64,000 nucleotides of DNA from Planosporangium spinosum. Its GTDB lineage: Bacteria; Actinomycetota; Actinomycetes; Mycobacteriales; Micromonosporaceae. Below are positions 48,875 through 57,565 of the stretch, in pieces (position 1 is the first letter of the stretch; each line of letters starts with the position of its first letter). The position numbers were made by a program, and so were the translations under genes. Location: assembly GCF_049999945.1 (NCBI RefSeq), contig NZ_JBLYUB010000032.1, positions 1-64,000 of the forward strand, read 5' to 3'. Below the pieces are notes generated by a model. The model ran no database searches. It had not been told where the DNA came from and saw only the letters and a program-made list of their open reading frames with translations.

Positions 48875-49600
48875 GTGACCGTCAACGAGATCGACCGGGA
48901 CGGGTCGGCCGCCGCCGAACGGCCCGCCGGGCTCGACGACGCGCTGGAGCGGATCCTGGCCGGGCGGTACAGCTGCCGGGCGTTCCGCCCCGAGCCGGTG
49001 CCGCGGCAGCGGATCGAGCGGATGTTCACGCTCGCCCAGCGGACCGCGTCCTGGTGCAACTCCCAGGCCTGGCAGGTGATCCTGACCAGTGGCGAGGCGA
49101 CCGAGCGGTTTCGCGCCGCGCTGTACGCCGCGGCCTCGGCCGGGCCGGGGCGTTCGGACGTCCCCGAGCCGGCCGAGTACCGCGGCGTGTACCAGACAAG
49201 GCGGCGGGAGGCGGGCTACGGCCTGTACCACAGCCTGGGCATCGACCGGGCCGACTACGCGGCGCGCGGCCGCCAGATGCTGGAGAACTTCCGCTTCTTC
49301 GGCGCCCCGCACGTCGCGGTGATCACGTCGGACCGGTCCCTCGGCCCCTACGGCTACGTCGACTGCGGCGGGTACGTGTCCACCCTGCTGCTGGCCGCGG
49401 AGAGCCTGGGCGTCGCTGCGGTACCGCAGGCCGCCATCGCCATGCAGTCCGACGCCGTGCGGGCGCACTTCGGGATCCCGGCCGACCGGGTGATCGTCTG
49501 CGGGGTCTCGTTCGGCTACGCCGACGCCGACCACCCGGCGAACTCGTTCCGTACCGGTCGGGAGGAGCTGGCGAACGTCGTCACCTGGCACGACCGGTGA
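48875..49600 (+). CDS. Nitroreductase-family flavoprotein
   Basis: A protein of about 241 residues. ILAGRYSCRAFRPEPVPRQRIERMFTLAQRTASWCNSQAWQVILTSG is the FMN-binding signature (R-x-S/C-x-R-x-F and N-x-Q-x-W). AAESLGVAAVPQAAIAMQSDAVRAHFGIPADRVIVCGVSFGYAD is the C-terminal block. It may reduce an activated double bond or quinone-like intermediate. It is the last gene of the crotonase-D operon. GTG 48875 follows AGGAAGGA. An alternative GTG at 48824 overlaps the reductase stop and would add 17 residues. The convergent FBP-domain gene lies 44 bases away. Confidence 0.88.
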   Translation: MTVNEIDRDGSAAAERPAGLDDALERILAGRYSCRAFRPEPVPRQRIERMFTLAQRTASWCNSQAWQVILTSGEATERFRAALYAAASAGPGRSDVPEPAEYRGVYQTRRREAGYGLYHSLGIDRADYAARGRQMLENFRFFGAPHVAVITSDRSLGPYGYVDCGGYVSTLLLAAESLGVAAVPQAAIAMQSDAVRAHFGIPADRVIVCGVSFGYADADHPANSFRTGREELANVVTWHDR

Positions 49601-49644
49601 CCGCCGGCAATGACGCCAGTCCCTTCGTGGCCGCGTCGCCCCGG

Positions 49645-50157
49645 TTATCGGCCGGCGGTGATCCGGCTGGTGAAGGCGGTCAGGTTGATCATCGCCCGGT
49701 TGATCCGCTCGTCCAGGGTGAGCGTCTCCTCTCGGCGGGCCAGGCGCATCCTCGGCTGGCGCTTGCCGCGTAGGTACAGCGAGCAAGCCAGGTCGGTGCA
49801 GAGGTACTCGCCGACGCTGTTGCCCTGCCGCCCGGCGGCCCCGGCCAGCGGCGCGACGAAGAGTGCCACTCCCGACGCCGCATGTTCGGTCAGGCAGACC
49901 CGGCACAGGCTCGACCGCGTCACACTGATCTTGCCCGCCTCGGGCCGGCGCAGCACCACACCGGTCGGGCCGTCCACGCCGGGCACGACCAGCAGCGCCC
50001 GCAGCGGGGCGCCCGGGTCGGTCCAGCCGAGGAAGTCCAGGTCGGCCCACGGGACGCCGCCGTCGGCAAAGCCCGCGGGCATCCGGATCCGACTCGCCTC
50101 GCCTTTGCTGCAGTTGACGAAGGAGGCCCGGATTTCCTTCTCACCAAGTGGTTCCAT
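49645..50157 (-). CDS. FBP-domain (treble-clef zinc finger) protein
   Basis: A 170-residue protein with the actinobacterial FBP C-terminal domain. FLGWTDPGAPLRALLVVP and GPTGVVLRRPE come first. SLCRVCLTEH...VGEYLCTDLACSLYLRGKRQP then gives a four-cysteine treble-clef zinc site like that of elongation-factor-associated FusB-type proteins. TLDERINRAMINLTAFTSRI ends the protein. FusB relatives rescue EF-G from fusidic acid; most actinobacterial copies are untested. The start is ATG 50157 (MEPLGEKEIRASFVN). It separates the CoA regulon from the gentisate cluster and looks unrelated to both. Confidence 0.85.
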   Translation of the reverse strand: MEPLGEKEIRASFVNCSKGEASRIRMPAGFADGGVPWADLDFLGWTDPGAPLRALLVVPGVDGPTGVVLRRPEAGKISVTRSSLCRVCLTEHAASGVALFVAPLAGAAGRQGNSVGEYLCTDLACSLYLRGKRQPRMRLARREETLTLDERINRAMINLTAFTSRITAGR

Positions 50158-50318
50158 GGCCGCCAAGCTAAGCGAACCGTCGCGTACGGTCACCCGCATT
50201 TCGGCCTGCCCCGCCGCCCCCGCCCCCGCCGCCCCGGCCAGGTGGACGCCGCGCGATTCTGATTGGCGGCAGGCCCTCCATGTCGAGCACGACCCGGGAC
50301 GACGGGGACTCGCTCCAC

Positions 50319-51602
50319 TCAGACAGGCGTCTGCACGCGGTCGGCCGCACCCGTCACCGCGGCTGACGCGAGCGGTACGGGCCGAAACATCTCCGGCTCG
50401 TCCTCCGGGACGAGGGCGGTCGGGCCGTAGATCCAGTCGATGAAGGAGTAATCGTCGATTGCGCGGTCACGCAGCAGCGTGTTGCGCTGGAGCCGGGCGA
50501 GGCCGTCGAGGTGCCACAGGTCACCCCACGCGCGAGCTGTTTCCACCACGCGGCGGCAGTGCTCCGGGCGGACCGCCTGGTACGCCGCCAGGACGCCCGC
50601 CCAGTCGACCGTGCCGTACTGGTCCCGGCTCCGCCGAACGTGCTCGCCCAGCACCCAGCCATCCTCGATGGCCATGATCGCCCCCTGAGCCATGTACTGC
50701 AGCGGGGGATGCGCGGCATCGCCGAGGAGGGCGATGTTGCCGTGGATCCAGGTCATGATCGGGTCGCGGTCGTACATCCGCCACCACTTGTCGCGCCACA
50801 TGTGTGGGATCCCCCGCTGGACGAGATCGCAGGTCTTGGCGAACGCGGCGTCGAGCTCGTCCGGAGTACCCCAATCCTGGTCGCCGGCGAGTGCCTTCGG
50901 CGACTCGAACACCGCCACCTGGTTGAGGAGCTCACCTCCCCGCAGCCCGTAGTGGACGAAGTGGCAGCGCGGCCCGACGTACACCACGACCTCCGCGAGG
51001 TCGACGTACCGGTCGGTGATCTCGGCGACGGGCACCGTGCCCCGGTAGGCGACGTACGCCGAGTTGACCGGCTCGTCGTCGACCAGCAGCTTCCGGGCGA
51101 CCGAGTGGAGGCCGTCGGCAGCGATCACTACGCCGGCCTCGTGGACGGTGCCATCCGTGAGCGTGACCCTGGCGCCGCTGTCGGTGTTCTCGTACGACGC
51201 CGCGTGGGCGTCGGTGACCAGCTCGACCCCGCTGCTCCCGCACGCCCGTAGGAACAGGCCGTGCAGATCGCTGCGGTGGATCACCAGATACGGGGAACCG
51301 TAGCGTCGCTCGAGGTCGCGCAGGTCGAGGCGGGTGAGCTCGCTCCCGTCGACGGCGTCCCGCATGACCATCGCAGCGGGTACGACGCCGAGTGACCGTG
51401 CCTTGTCGAGGAGGCCGTAGTCGTCGAGGATCCGGGTGCAGTTCGGGGCGAGCTGGATGCCTGCGCCGACCTCACCGAACGAGGCCGCCTGCTCCAGGAC
51501 GCGAACCCGCAGACCCTGCCGGGTGAGCGAGTACGCGGTGCTGAGGCCACCGATGCCGCCGCCGACGATGAGCACGTCCGGGGCGGTCGCAGGGTTGGTC
51601 AT
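50319..51602 (-). CDS. 3-hydroxybenzoate 6-hydroxylase-like flavin monooxygenase
   Basis: A 427-residue class A flavoprotein hydroxylase. DVLIVGGGIGGLSTAYSLTRQGLRVRVLEQAASFGEVGAGIQLAPNCTRIL is the FAD/NADH start. GVVIAADGLHSVARKLL is the DG motif, and GNIALLGDAAHPPLQYMAQGAIMAIEDGWVL the GD motif. It would convert 3-hydroxybenzoate to gentisate, feeding the dioxygenase three genes upstream. Salicylate 5-type activity is less likely, since those are usually Rieske enzymes. The start is ATG 51602. It is the last gene of the operon dioxygenase, fumarylpyruvate hydrolase, maleylpyruvate isomerase, hydroxylase. Confidence 0.9.
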   Translation of the reverse strand: MTNPATAPDVLIVGGGIGGLSTAYSLTRQGLRVRVLEQAASFGEVGAGIQLAPNCTRILDDYGLLDKARSLGVVPAAMVMRDAVDGSELTRLDLRDLERRYGSPYLVIHRSDLHGLFLRACGSSGVELVTDAHAASYENTDSGARVTLTDGTVHEAGVVIAADGLHSVARKLLVDDEPVNSAYVAYRGTVPVAEITDRYVDLAEVVVYVGPRCHFVHYGLRGGELLNQVAVFESPKALAGDQDWGTPDELDAAFAKTCDLVQRGIPHMWRDKWWRMYDRDPIMTWIHGNIALLGDAAHPPLQYMAQGAIMAIEDGWVLGEHVRRSRDQYGTVDWAGVLAAYQAVRPEHCRRVVETARAWGDLWHLDGLARLQRNTLLRDRAIDDYSFIDWIYGPTALVPEDEPEMFRPVPLASAAVTGAADRVQTPV

Positions 51603-51613
51603 GGTGTCCTTCC

Positions 51614-52318
51614 TCAGAGCCAGGCCGGCAGGTCGGGGGCCGCGGCGTTGTCCGTCGTGGTCAGCCGGTGCGGGCGTCCGGTGAGGTAAGCGGTGATCTC
51701 GGGCAGCGGGCCGCACACCGTGACCGGGGTGCCCTCTCCGGGCAGCTCCCACCGCAGACCGTCCGCCTCGAGCACGACCGCCACCGCAGGCGAGGCGCTC
51801 CGCTTGGCGACGACCTCGCCGCAGAGGGAGCGCAGGAACGCATCGGGCAGATCCGCGAACGTGAGCCCGGTGCCGAGGTCGATCGCGTGTACGCACACCT
51901 CGCGCGCACGCAGCCAAGGGATCTCGGTCGCGGGTACGGTGCGGCCCTGGGCCGTCACCACCGGGTACCGCCACTGCTCGGCGGTGAGCGTGTCCATAGC
52001 CGTGCCGAGATCCCGAGCGGAGCCCGACAGCCAGGCGCTGAGCTTGGCGCCAGGGAGCGTCGATCCAGTCTCGATGTCGGCGTTTCGCTGGTCCATCGAG
52101 GAGTACATCGGGGTGCGCTCACCGGTGCGCGCCCAATGCACGAGGTTGCCGAGCGCGTCGGCGTTGGCGGCGACGTGCGCCACGAGGTGCTTGCGGGTCC
52201 AGCCGGGCAGAGCGCTGGGCTCGGTCATCGCCGGCTCGTCCAGCGCGGCGACCTGCGTGGCGAGCAGCTGGGTTCCGTGCTCGACCCAGTTCAGCGAGTC
52301 GGCGTGCGTGCGCGGCAT
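51614..52318 (-). CDS. Maleylpyruvate isomerase, mycothiol-dependent type
   Basis: A 234-residue DinB-fold protein. SALPGWTRKHLVAHVAANADALGNLVHWARTGERTPMY is the MDMPI N-terminal zinc/mycothiol motif (W-x-R-x-H-L-x-x-H). PWLRAREVCVHAIDLGTGLTFADLP supplies the further zinc ligands. It isomerises maleylpyruvate, the gentisate ring-cleavage product, to fumarylpyruvate with mycothiol as cofactor. This supports an actinobacterial host. Its ATG shares one base with the TGA of the hydrolase gene. Confidence 0.92.
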   Translation of the reverse strand: MPRTHADSLNWVEHGTQLLATQVAALDEPAMTEPSALPGWTRKHLVAHVAANADALGNLVHWARTGERTPMYSSMDQRNADIETGSTLPGAKLSAWLSGSARDLGTAMDTLTAEQWRYPVVTAQGRTVPATEIPWLRAREVCVHAIDLGTGLTFADLPDAFLRSLCGEVVAKRSASPAVAVVLEADGLRWELPGEGTPVTVCGPLPEITAYLTGRPHRLTTTDNAAAPDLPAWL

Positions 52319-53163
52319 CAGGACTCCTTGACGACCTGGTTGGTGCAGGCGCCGATACCGGCAATCTCGGTCACGACGGTCTCGCCACCCATGAGGTAGA
52401 CCTTGGGATCGCGGGCGTGGCCGACGCCGGCGGGCGTGCCGGTCGCGATCAGGTCGCCCGGGTTGAGCCGGATGATCGTGGAGATGTACCGCACGAGGTG
52501 TACCGGGTCGAACAGCAGCGTGCCGGTGTTGTCCTGCTGCATGACCTGGCCGTCGACGACCGTCTTCACCTCCAGCGCGGGGCGGACGCCGCCGACCTCG
52601 TCGGGAGTGACCAGGTAGGGCCCGACCGGGGTCGAGGAGTCCCAGATCTTCCCCTGGGTCCACTCGATGGTGCGGAACTGCCAGTCGCGCACCGACACGT
52701 CGTTCATCACGGTGAAGCCGGCGATGGCGTCGGCGGCTTCGTCCTCGGTCGCCCGGCGCACGGGCTTGCCGACGACGACCACGAGCTCGACCTCCCAGTC
52801 GAGGGCGTCGGTCTCGGCGGGCTTGGTGATCGGGTCGTTCGCGCCGGTCAGGGTGTCGGCGAACTTCGGAAAGAGCGTCGGGTGGCTGGGAAGCTCCCGC
52901 CCCATCTCCTTGATGTGGTTGGTGTAGTTGTGGCCGACGCACACGACCTTCGAGGGGGCCGGCACGACCGGGGCGAAGTCGGCGGTCGCCGCCTCGTACG
53001 TCGGGCCGTCCGCGGCCGCTGCCGTTGCCTGCCAGTCGGGCGCGGCGAGGAGCGCACCAAGGTCCGCCACGCCCAGGTCGACGAGGACATCGCCGTCGAG
53101 CCGGACAGCGCGGGTGTATTTCCCGCCGTCGTGGTCGGTGAGTCGGATGGTGGCCAGCTTCAT
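52318..53163 (-). CDS. Fumarylpyruvate hydrolase (FAH family)
   Basis: A 281-residue fumarylacetoacetase-fold hydrolase. KVVCVGHNYTNHIKEMGRELPSHPTLFPKFADTLTGANDPI is the FAH signature. DALDWEVELVVVVGKPVRRATEDEAADAIAGFTVMNDVSVRDWQ holds the E-x-E...D metal ligands. LIATGTPAGVGHARDPKVYLMGGE is the C-terminal loop. It splits fumarylpyruvate to fumarate and pyruvate, the last step of the gentisate route. ATG 53163 lies one base after the dioxygenase stop region. Confidence 0.92.
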   Translation of the reverse strand: MKLATIRLTDHDGGKYTRAVRLDGDVLVDLGVADLGALLAAPDWQATAAAADGPTYEAATADFAPVVPAPSKVVCVGHNYTNHIKEMGRELPSHPTLFPKFADTLTGANDPITKPAETDALDWEVELVVVVGKPVRRATEDEAADAIAGFTVMNDVSVRDWQFRTIEWTQGKIWDSSTPVGPYLVTPDEVGGVRPALEVKTVVDGQVMQQDNTGTLLFDPVHLVRYISTIIRLNPGDLIATGTPAGVGHARDPKVYLMGGETVVTEIAGIGACTNQVVKES

Positions 53164-53164
53164 G

Positions 53165-54301
53165 TCAGGCGTCCTTCTGGGTGCGGTTGAGCTGCAGCGC
53201 CTCGAAGACGGGCGCGTCGCTGAATCGGAACAGGTCGAGGGCTCCGGAGTCGGAGTCGGAGGAGCCGGCTTCGGAGCGGGCCGAGAACGGCTGCCACGAG
53301 GGGACGACGAACAGATCGCCCCGGGCCACCGACCAGGTCTTGTCGCCGACGGTGACCGTGCCCGCGCCGTCGAAGACCTGGAAGACAGAAGAGCCGGTCT
53401 CGCGGATCGGGGCGGTCTCGGTGCCGCGGACGATCCGGTGGAACTCCGCCCGGATCGTCGGCAGCACGTCGGCACCGTTGTGAGGATTGCTGTACCGGAC
53501 CGCCGCGTGGCCGGGCTCGACGGTGCCGCCGTACCCCTCCTTCTCCATCGCCAGCTGGTCGGCGAGGGCGCGGTCGGTGAACTCCCACTTGTAGGCCAGC
53601 AGCGGAGAGCCGGGCGTGGGGGCCGGTGCGCCGAGCGGCCGCAGCCCGGGGTGGCCCCAGAGGCGCTCGGCGCGGGACCGGTCGGGTGTGATCCGCTCCT
53701 CGTCGCTGATCTCCTCACGGCCGAACTCGAAGAACTGCGCCTCGGTGACGTACTGGAACGGGATGTCGAGGCCGTCGATCCACGCCATCGGCTCGGCGGT
53801 CGCGTTGTGGTGCGCGTGCCAGTTCCAGCCGGCCTGCGGTAGGAAGTCGCCGCGCCGCATGGGGACGGCGTCACCACCGACGACCGTCCACACGCCCTCG
53901 CCCTCCACGACGAAGCGGAAGGCGTGTTGGGTGTGCCGGTGCTCGGGTGCGTCCTCACCGGGCATCAGGTACTGGATCGCGGCCCAGAGCGTCGGAGTGG
54001 CGAACGGGCGCCCACCCAGGGCCGGGTTCGCCAGCGCGATTGCCCGGCGCTCCCCGCCGCGGCCGACCGGCACCAGGTCGCCCGCCTGTGCGGCCAGGCG
54101 GCGGAGGTTCTCCCACCGCCACAGGTGCCCAACCGCGCGGGAGCGCGGGTGGGCAGGCATCAGGTCGCCGATCTCGGTCCACAGGGGCACCAGCAGCTCG
54201 GACTCGAAGCCGCGGTAGAGCTCCTCGAGGGCGGGCGTGGGCTCAGGCTGGTCAGGTGCCGCCTCGACGGACAGCCGGACGGGAGACGGAGAGGTGGTCA
54301 T
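53165..54301 (-). CDS. Gentisate 1,2-dioxygenase
   Basis: A 378-residue bicupin. ALANPALGGRPFATPTLWAAIQYLMPGEDAPEHRHTQHAFRFVVEGEG contains the iron ligands H121 and H123. RRGDFLPQAGWNWHAHHN contains H162, the three-His ferrous site. AWIDGLDIPFQYV and a second cupin (SSVFQVFDGAGTVTVGDKTWSVARGDLFVVPSWQPFSA) follow. It opens the gentisate ring between C1 and C2 to maleylpyruvate. First gene of the minus-strand operon, it starts at ATG 54301, divergent from the IclR gene. Confidence 0.94.
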   Translation of the reverse strand: MTTSPSPVRLSVEAAPDQPEPTPALEELYRGFESELLVPLWTEIGDLMPAHPRSRAVGHLWRWENLRRLAAQAGDLVPVGRGGERRAIALANPALGGRPFATPTLWAAIQYLMPGEDAPEHRHTQHAFRFVVEGEGVWTVVGGDAVPMRRGDFLPQAGWNWHAHHNATAEPMAWIDGLDIPFQYVTEAQFFEFGREEISDEERITPDRSRAERLWGHPGLRPLGAPAPTPGSPLLAYKWEFTDRALADQLAMEKEGYGGTVEPGHAAVRYSNPHNGADVLPTIRAEFHRIVRGTETAPIRETGSSVFQVFDGAGTVTVGDKTWSVARGDLFVVPSWQPFSARSEAGSSDSDSGALDLFRFSDAPVFEALQLNRTQKDA

Positions 54302-54324
54302 GGGAGAACTGTGCGGGTACCTTC

Positions 54325-54356
54325 TCTGCAGAACGCGCAATTTCTGGAGACCAGAA
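54325..54356. promoter_or_regulatory. Paired inverted repeats between gentisate operon and IclR gene
   Basis: TCTGCAGA (54325-54332, within TTCTCTGCAGAA) and TTCTGG-AGA-CCAGAA (54342-54356) are two TTCT...AGAA palindromes. Their centres are about 21 bases apart, two helical turns. They fill the 59-base divergent gap and are the likely IclR-dimer sites controlling both directions. Confidence 0.65.
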
Positions 54357-54360
54357 CGCC

Positions 54361-55116
54361 ATGCCCATTCCCGGCATCAAGAAGCCGCCTCCGTACGCCG
54401 TCACCAGCGTCGACCACGCCCTGCGGCTCGCCACGATGCTCCAGCTCGAGGGTGCGCTGACCGTGACCCGGGCGGCCGAGCGGCTGGGTGTCGCGCGGTC
54501 GACGGCCCATCGCCTGCTCGCGATGCTGGTCTACCGTGACTTCGCGGTCCAGGGTGAGGACCGCATCTATCGCGCCGGGCCCGTGCTCGAACTCGCGGCG
54601 CACTCGCGCTCTGCTACCTCCCGCTTGCGCGAGGTAGCGCTGCCGCATCTTGCCCGGCTGGCCCGTGCGGTCGAGGAGTCGGTCAACCTTGCCGTCCGCA
54701 CCGGCAGTACGACGCGCTTCGTCGCATCCGTCGAAAGTAGCCAGGCCCTGCGCGTGGGCAGCCGCGAGGGCATGGTCTTTTCCGCGCAGCAGACCACCGC
54801 GGGCATGCTGCTCCTGGCCGAGCTGCCGTACGACGACGTCGTGGCACTGCTGGGGGACGAGGCGCCGTCCCGCGGTGAGCTCGGCAAGATCCGGCGCCAG
54901 GGATTTGCGGTCAACCAGGGGCGATCCGAGCGCGGGGTCGTGGCGGTCGGTGTGCCGGTGCGCGATCCCGACGGTACGGCACTCGCGGGAGTCTCGGTCT
55001 CGCTGCCCTCGGGCCGCTACGAGCGTGAGCGACTGCCGTGGCTGGTCGGGCTGATCAACCGGGCGGCCGGCGGGATCGAAGCTGATCTCGAGGCGCTGTA
55101 TGCGGGTCGTGAATGA
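54361..55116 (+). CDS. IclR-family regulator of the gentisate operon
   Basis: A 251-residue regulator. The N-terminal winged HTH reads TSVDHALRLATMLQLEGALTVTRAAERLGVARSTAHRLLAMLVYRDF. The C-terminal GAF-like effector domain has SVNLAVRTGSTTRFVASVESSQALRVGSREGMVFSAQQTTAGMLLLAEL and GVPVRDPDGTALAGVSVSLPSGRY. The inducer is probably 3-hydroxybenzoate, gentisate or a downstream acid. Divergent orientation and the paired palindromes just before its ATG (54361) support control of the dioxygenase operon and of itself. Confidence 0.92.
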   Translation: MPIPGIKKPPPYAVTSVDHALRLATMLQLEGALTVTRAAERLGVARSTAHRLLAMLVYRDFAVQGEDRIYRAGPVLELAAHSRSATSRLREVALPHLARLARAVEESVNLAVRTGSTTRFVASVESSQALRVGSREGMVFSAQQTTAGMLLLAELPYDDVVALLGDEAPSRGELGKIRRQGFAVNQGRSERGVVAVGVPVRDPDGTALAGVSVSLPSGRYERERLPWLVGLINRAAGGIEADLEALYAGRE

Positions 55117-55137
55117 ATGAGGCGGCGGTCGCGGCGG

Positions 55138-55761
55138 TCAGTCCCGCTCCGGCGCCCCGACGATGCCCATCCAGCTCTCAGTGAGCACGTCCAGCATCTC
55201 GTCGTGCTCGACGCCCCACTGTCCGGGGGTCCAGCGCCGAGCGACGTAGTCGAGTTCGGTGATCGCAATGACGCTGCGGAAGTGCCGGGTACCCGGGTCG
55301 AACCGGTTGGCCCGCTGCAGCCCGTCCTCGATGTCACCAGTGGCCTCTTCCATCCACTCGTCCACCAGTGCCCGGATCTCGGGATCGACGGCTGCCGCCT
55401 CGAACGCCGCCGTCGTGTAGGGCCGGATGTCGTCCCAGCGCTGGGACGTGGCGCCCAGCCAGGCGCGGATCCGGGCGCGTGATCCGTCCTGGACCACCGC
55501 GACCAGGTCGCGCTCGGTGGTTCCGTGCTCCGGCGAGGGGACCCGGCCGAGCGCCGCGTTGAGCCGCTCGGAGACGAGCGCCTTCATCAGCTCGACCTTG
55601 GACGGGAAGTAGGCGTAGAAGGTCACTCGAGTGGTCCCCGCTGCCGAGGCGATGTCGTCGACCGTCGTCGCGGAGTAGCCCTTCGACACGAACAACTCGA
55701 GCCCGTGGTCGAGGAGCAGCCGCCGGGTCATTTCCTTCTGCGCCTCACGCAGGCTCGCCAT
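55138..55761 (-). CDS. TetR-family regulator (paralogue 1), divergent from MFS gene
   Basis: A 207-residue regulator. The HTH is MTRRLLLDHGLELFVSKGYSATTVDDIASAAGTTRVTFYAYFPSKVELMKAL. The ligand domain ends with GDIEDGLQRANRFDPGTRHFRSVIAITELDYVARRW. It resembles the second TetR at 58013 along its whole length (shared REAQKxMT, GLxRANRF, P-xxRxxR and ELxYxxRR patterns), so the two are paralogues. It sits 193 bases from the divergent MFS transporter and probably represses it. Confidence 0.9.
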   Translation of the reverse strand: MASLREAQKEMTRRLLLDHGLELFVSKGYSATTVDDIASAAGTTRVTFYAYFPSKVELMKALVSERLNAALGRVPSPEHGTTERDLVAVVQDGSRARIRAWLGATSQRWDDIRPYTTAAFEAAAVDPEIRALVDEWMEEATGDIEDGLQRANRFDPGTRHFRSVIAITELDYVARRWTPGQWGVEHDEMLDVLTESWMGIVGAPERD

Positions 55762-55954
55762 GACCCAAGCCTACGAGACGGCGTCCAAGGTACGTGCGCC
55801 GCGACTGAGATGCATACGTTGCGATAGAAAGCTTGACGTAGTGCCAACCGATGTGACACCTTGCACGAAACCCGCGTGATCGCGCTCACGTTTACTTGCG
55901 CCTCACGTGGCGGTGTGAGCATCGGCCCCCGGGGCCTCGACAAGGAGCAAAGTC
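55762..55954. promoter_or_regulatory. Divergent tetR/MFS promoter region
   Basis: An AT-enriched intergenic region of 193 bases. CGTGA-TCGCGC-TCACG at 55875-55890 is an inverted repeat that could be the TetR site. AAGGAG before 55955 is the MFS ribosome site. The assignment is tentative. Confidence 0.4.
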
Positions 55955-57565
55955 ATGACGCAGATCGCTGCGCGCAAGCAGGGCTACACCGCCACGGTGA
56001 TCGCCGGATGCTTCGCCGTCCTCCTGGCGCAAGTGGCGTACTCGCTGCCCGGTGCCCTCAACGGCACCTTCCAGCAGGAGTTCCAGACCACCGGTGCCGA
56101 GCTGACCTGGATCACCGCCGCCTTCGCCATCCCGATGGTCGTCTTCGAGCTGACCACCGGCGTGATCGGCGACCTCTTCGGCCGCAGGCGCCTCCTGCAG
56201 GTCGGAGCCCTCCTGACCGTCGGCGGCTCCGTCGTCTGCTACCTCGCGGGGACCGTTCAGGTGCTCTGGGTCGGACAGGTCGTCGCCGGTCTCGGTGCCG
56301 CGATCCTCTATCCGATCTCGCTCGCGATGCTCGCCGCGACCAGTCCCACGCAGGCGGCGCGGTCCAAGGCGATCGCACTCTGGGCTGGCTTCCTGTCCAT
56401 CGGTGCGGCGATCTCGCCGCTCATGGGTGGCACGTTCGCCGCGGCCGGCAACTGGCGAGGCTCCTACCTCGTGGTGATCGGCGCCGCTGTCGTGTCGATC
56501 GTCATCTCGCAGCTCGCTGCGGACTCCTCGGCGCCCGAGGGCCGCAAGCTCGACATTCCGGGACAGGTCACCCTTGCCCTCGGCCTGATCGCGGTGCTCT
56601 ATGCGGCGACGCAGGGTTCCGAGGCTGGCTTCGCTCGGCCCGAGATCATCGGAGCCTTCATCGCGAGTGCCGTGCTGCTCGCCGCCTTCGTCGTGATCGA
56701 GCTTCGCACCGAGGTGCCGCTGCTCAACCTCAACCTCTTCGCGAACCGCGCCTACGCGATCGTCGCCATCGCCACGGTCATCGGCATGTTCGCCTTCCTG
56801 GCCGTGTGTTACTCGACGAGCATCTGGCTCGGCGCCGTCCAGCACCAGAGCGCCCTGAGGATCGGCATTCTGTTCCTGTTCATCCAGGGGCCTGCGTTCG
56901 TGCTCGTTCCGGTCGTTTCCCACCTGATTCGCAATGTCTCCCCGCGCTGGGTCCTGACCGGCGGGTTCGCCCTCATCGGGGTCAGTGGCATCTGGTGCTC
57001 CACGTTCGACGTCCACGACCTGACCTGGACCAAGTTCGTGCCGCCGATGCTGGCGCTTGGCATCGGCTTCGCGCTGACTGTCGGCTCCATTACGGCGGTC
57101 GCCGTCAACACGGTGCCGCTGCGGCTCGCCGGTATGGCCAGCGCCACCACCAACCTGCTACGCGATTTCGGATTCGCCCTCGGTCCGGTGCTCATCGCGG
57201 CGTTCGCGGTCAGCCGGGCCAACAGCGACCTCACCGCCGGCATCGGTAGGGCTATCGGGGAATCCGGGCTCAAGCCGCCGTACACCGACATCGCCGGCGG
57301 CATCGCGCACGGAGGCGGAGCGATGGCGATCAACTCGATGCCCGTCGTGCCCGGCGCAGGTCCCGACATGCAGCCGGTGCCGATGCCGGCCAGCCTCCAC
57401 ACGTTGGCGTTCGAGTCGCTCGGCAACGCCTACAACCTGGCGTTCCTCGTGGCTGGGATCTGTGCGGCCGCTGCTGCGCTCCTGACCCTGTTCGGGTTGT
57501 TCGGGGCGCGGGCTCCGGAATCGGAGGCCTCGATGGCCGACGAGGAGCTCGTCGCCGCCGGGTGA
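55955..57565 (+). CDS. MFS transporter, DHA2 (14-helix) type
   Basis: A 536-residue membrane protein. The first helix is TATVIAGCFAVLLAQVAYSLPGAL. Motif A reads GVIGDLFGRRRLLQVGA between helices 2 and 3. FLSIGAAISPLMGGTFAAAGNWRGSYLVVIGAAV resembles the motif C/GPxxGG region of EmrB/QacA exporters, and about 14 hydrophobic segments are seen. It has an extracellular loop of about 80 residues before the last helix (GGIAHGGGAMAINSMPVVPGAG). It exports or imports an aromatic compound; direction cannot be decided from sequence. It is regulated by the divergent TetR. Confidence 0.9.
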   Translation: MTQIAARKQGYTATVIAGCFAVLLAQVAYSLPGALNGTFQQEFQTTGAELTWITAAFAIPMVVFELTTGVIGDLFGRRRLLQVGALLTVGGSVVCYLAGTVQVLWVGQVVAGLGAAILYPISLAMLAATSPTQAARSKAIALWAGFLSIGAAISPLMGGTFAAAGNWRGSYLVVIGAAVVSIVISQLAADSSAPEGRKLDIPGQVTLALGLIAVLYAATQGSEAGFARPEIIGAFIASAVLLAAFVVIELRTEVPLLNLNLFANRAYAIVAIATVIGMFAFLAVCYSTSIWLGAVQHQSALRIGILFLFIQGPAFVLVPVVSHLIRNVSPRWVLTGGFALIGVSGIWCSTFDVHDLTWTKFVPPMLALGIGFALTVGSITAVAVNTVPLRLAGMASATTNLLRDFGFALGPVLIAAFAVSRANSDLTAGIGRAIGESGLKPPYTDIAGGIAHGGGAMAINSMPVVPGAGPDMQPVPMPASLHTLAFESLGNAYNLAFLVAGICAAAAALLTLFGLFGARAPESEASMADEELVAAG

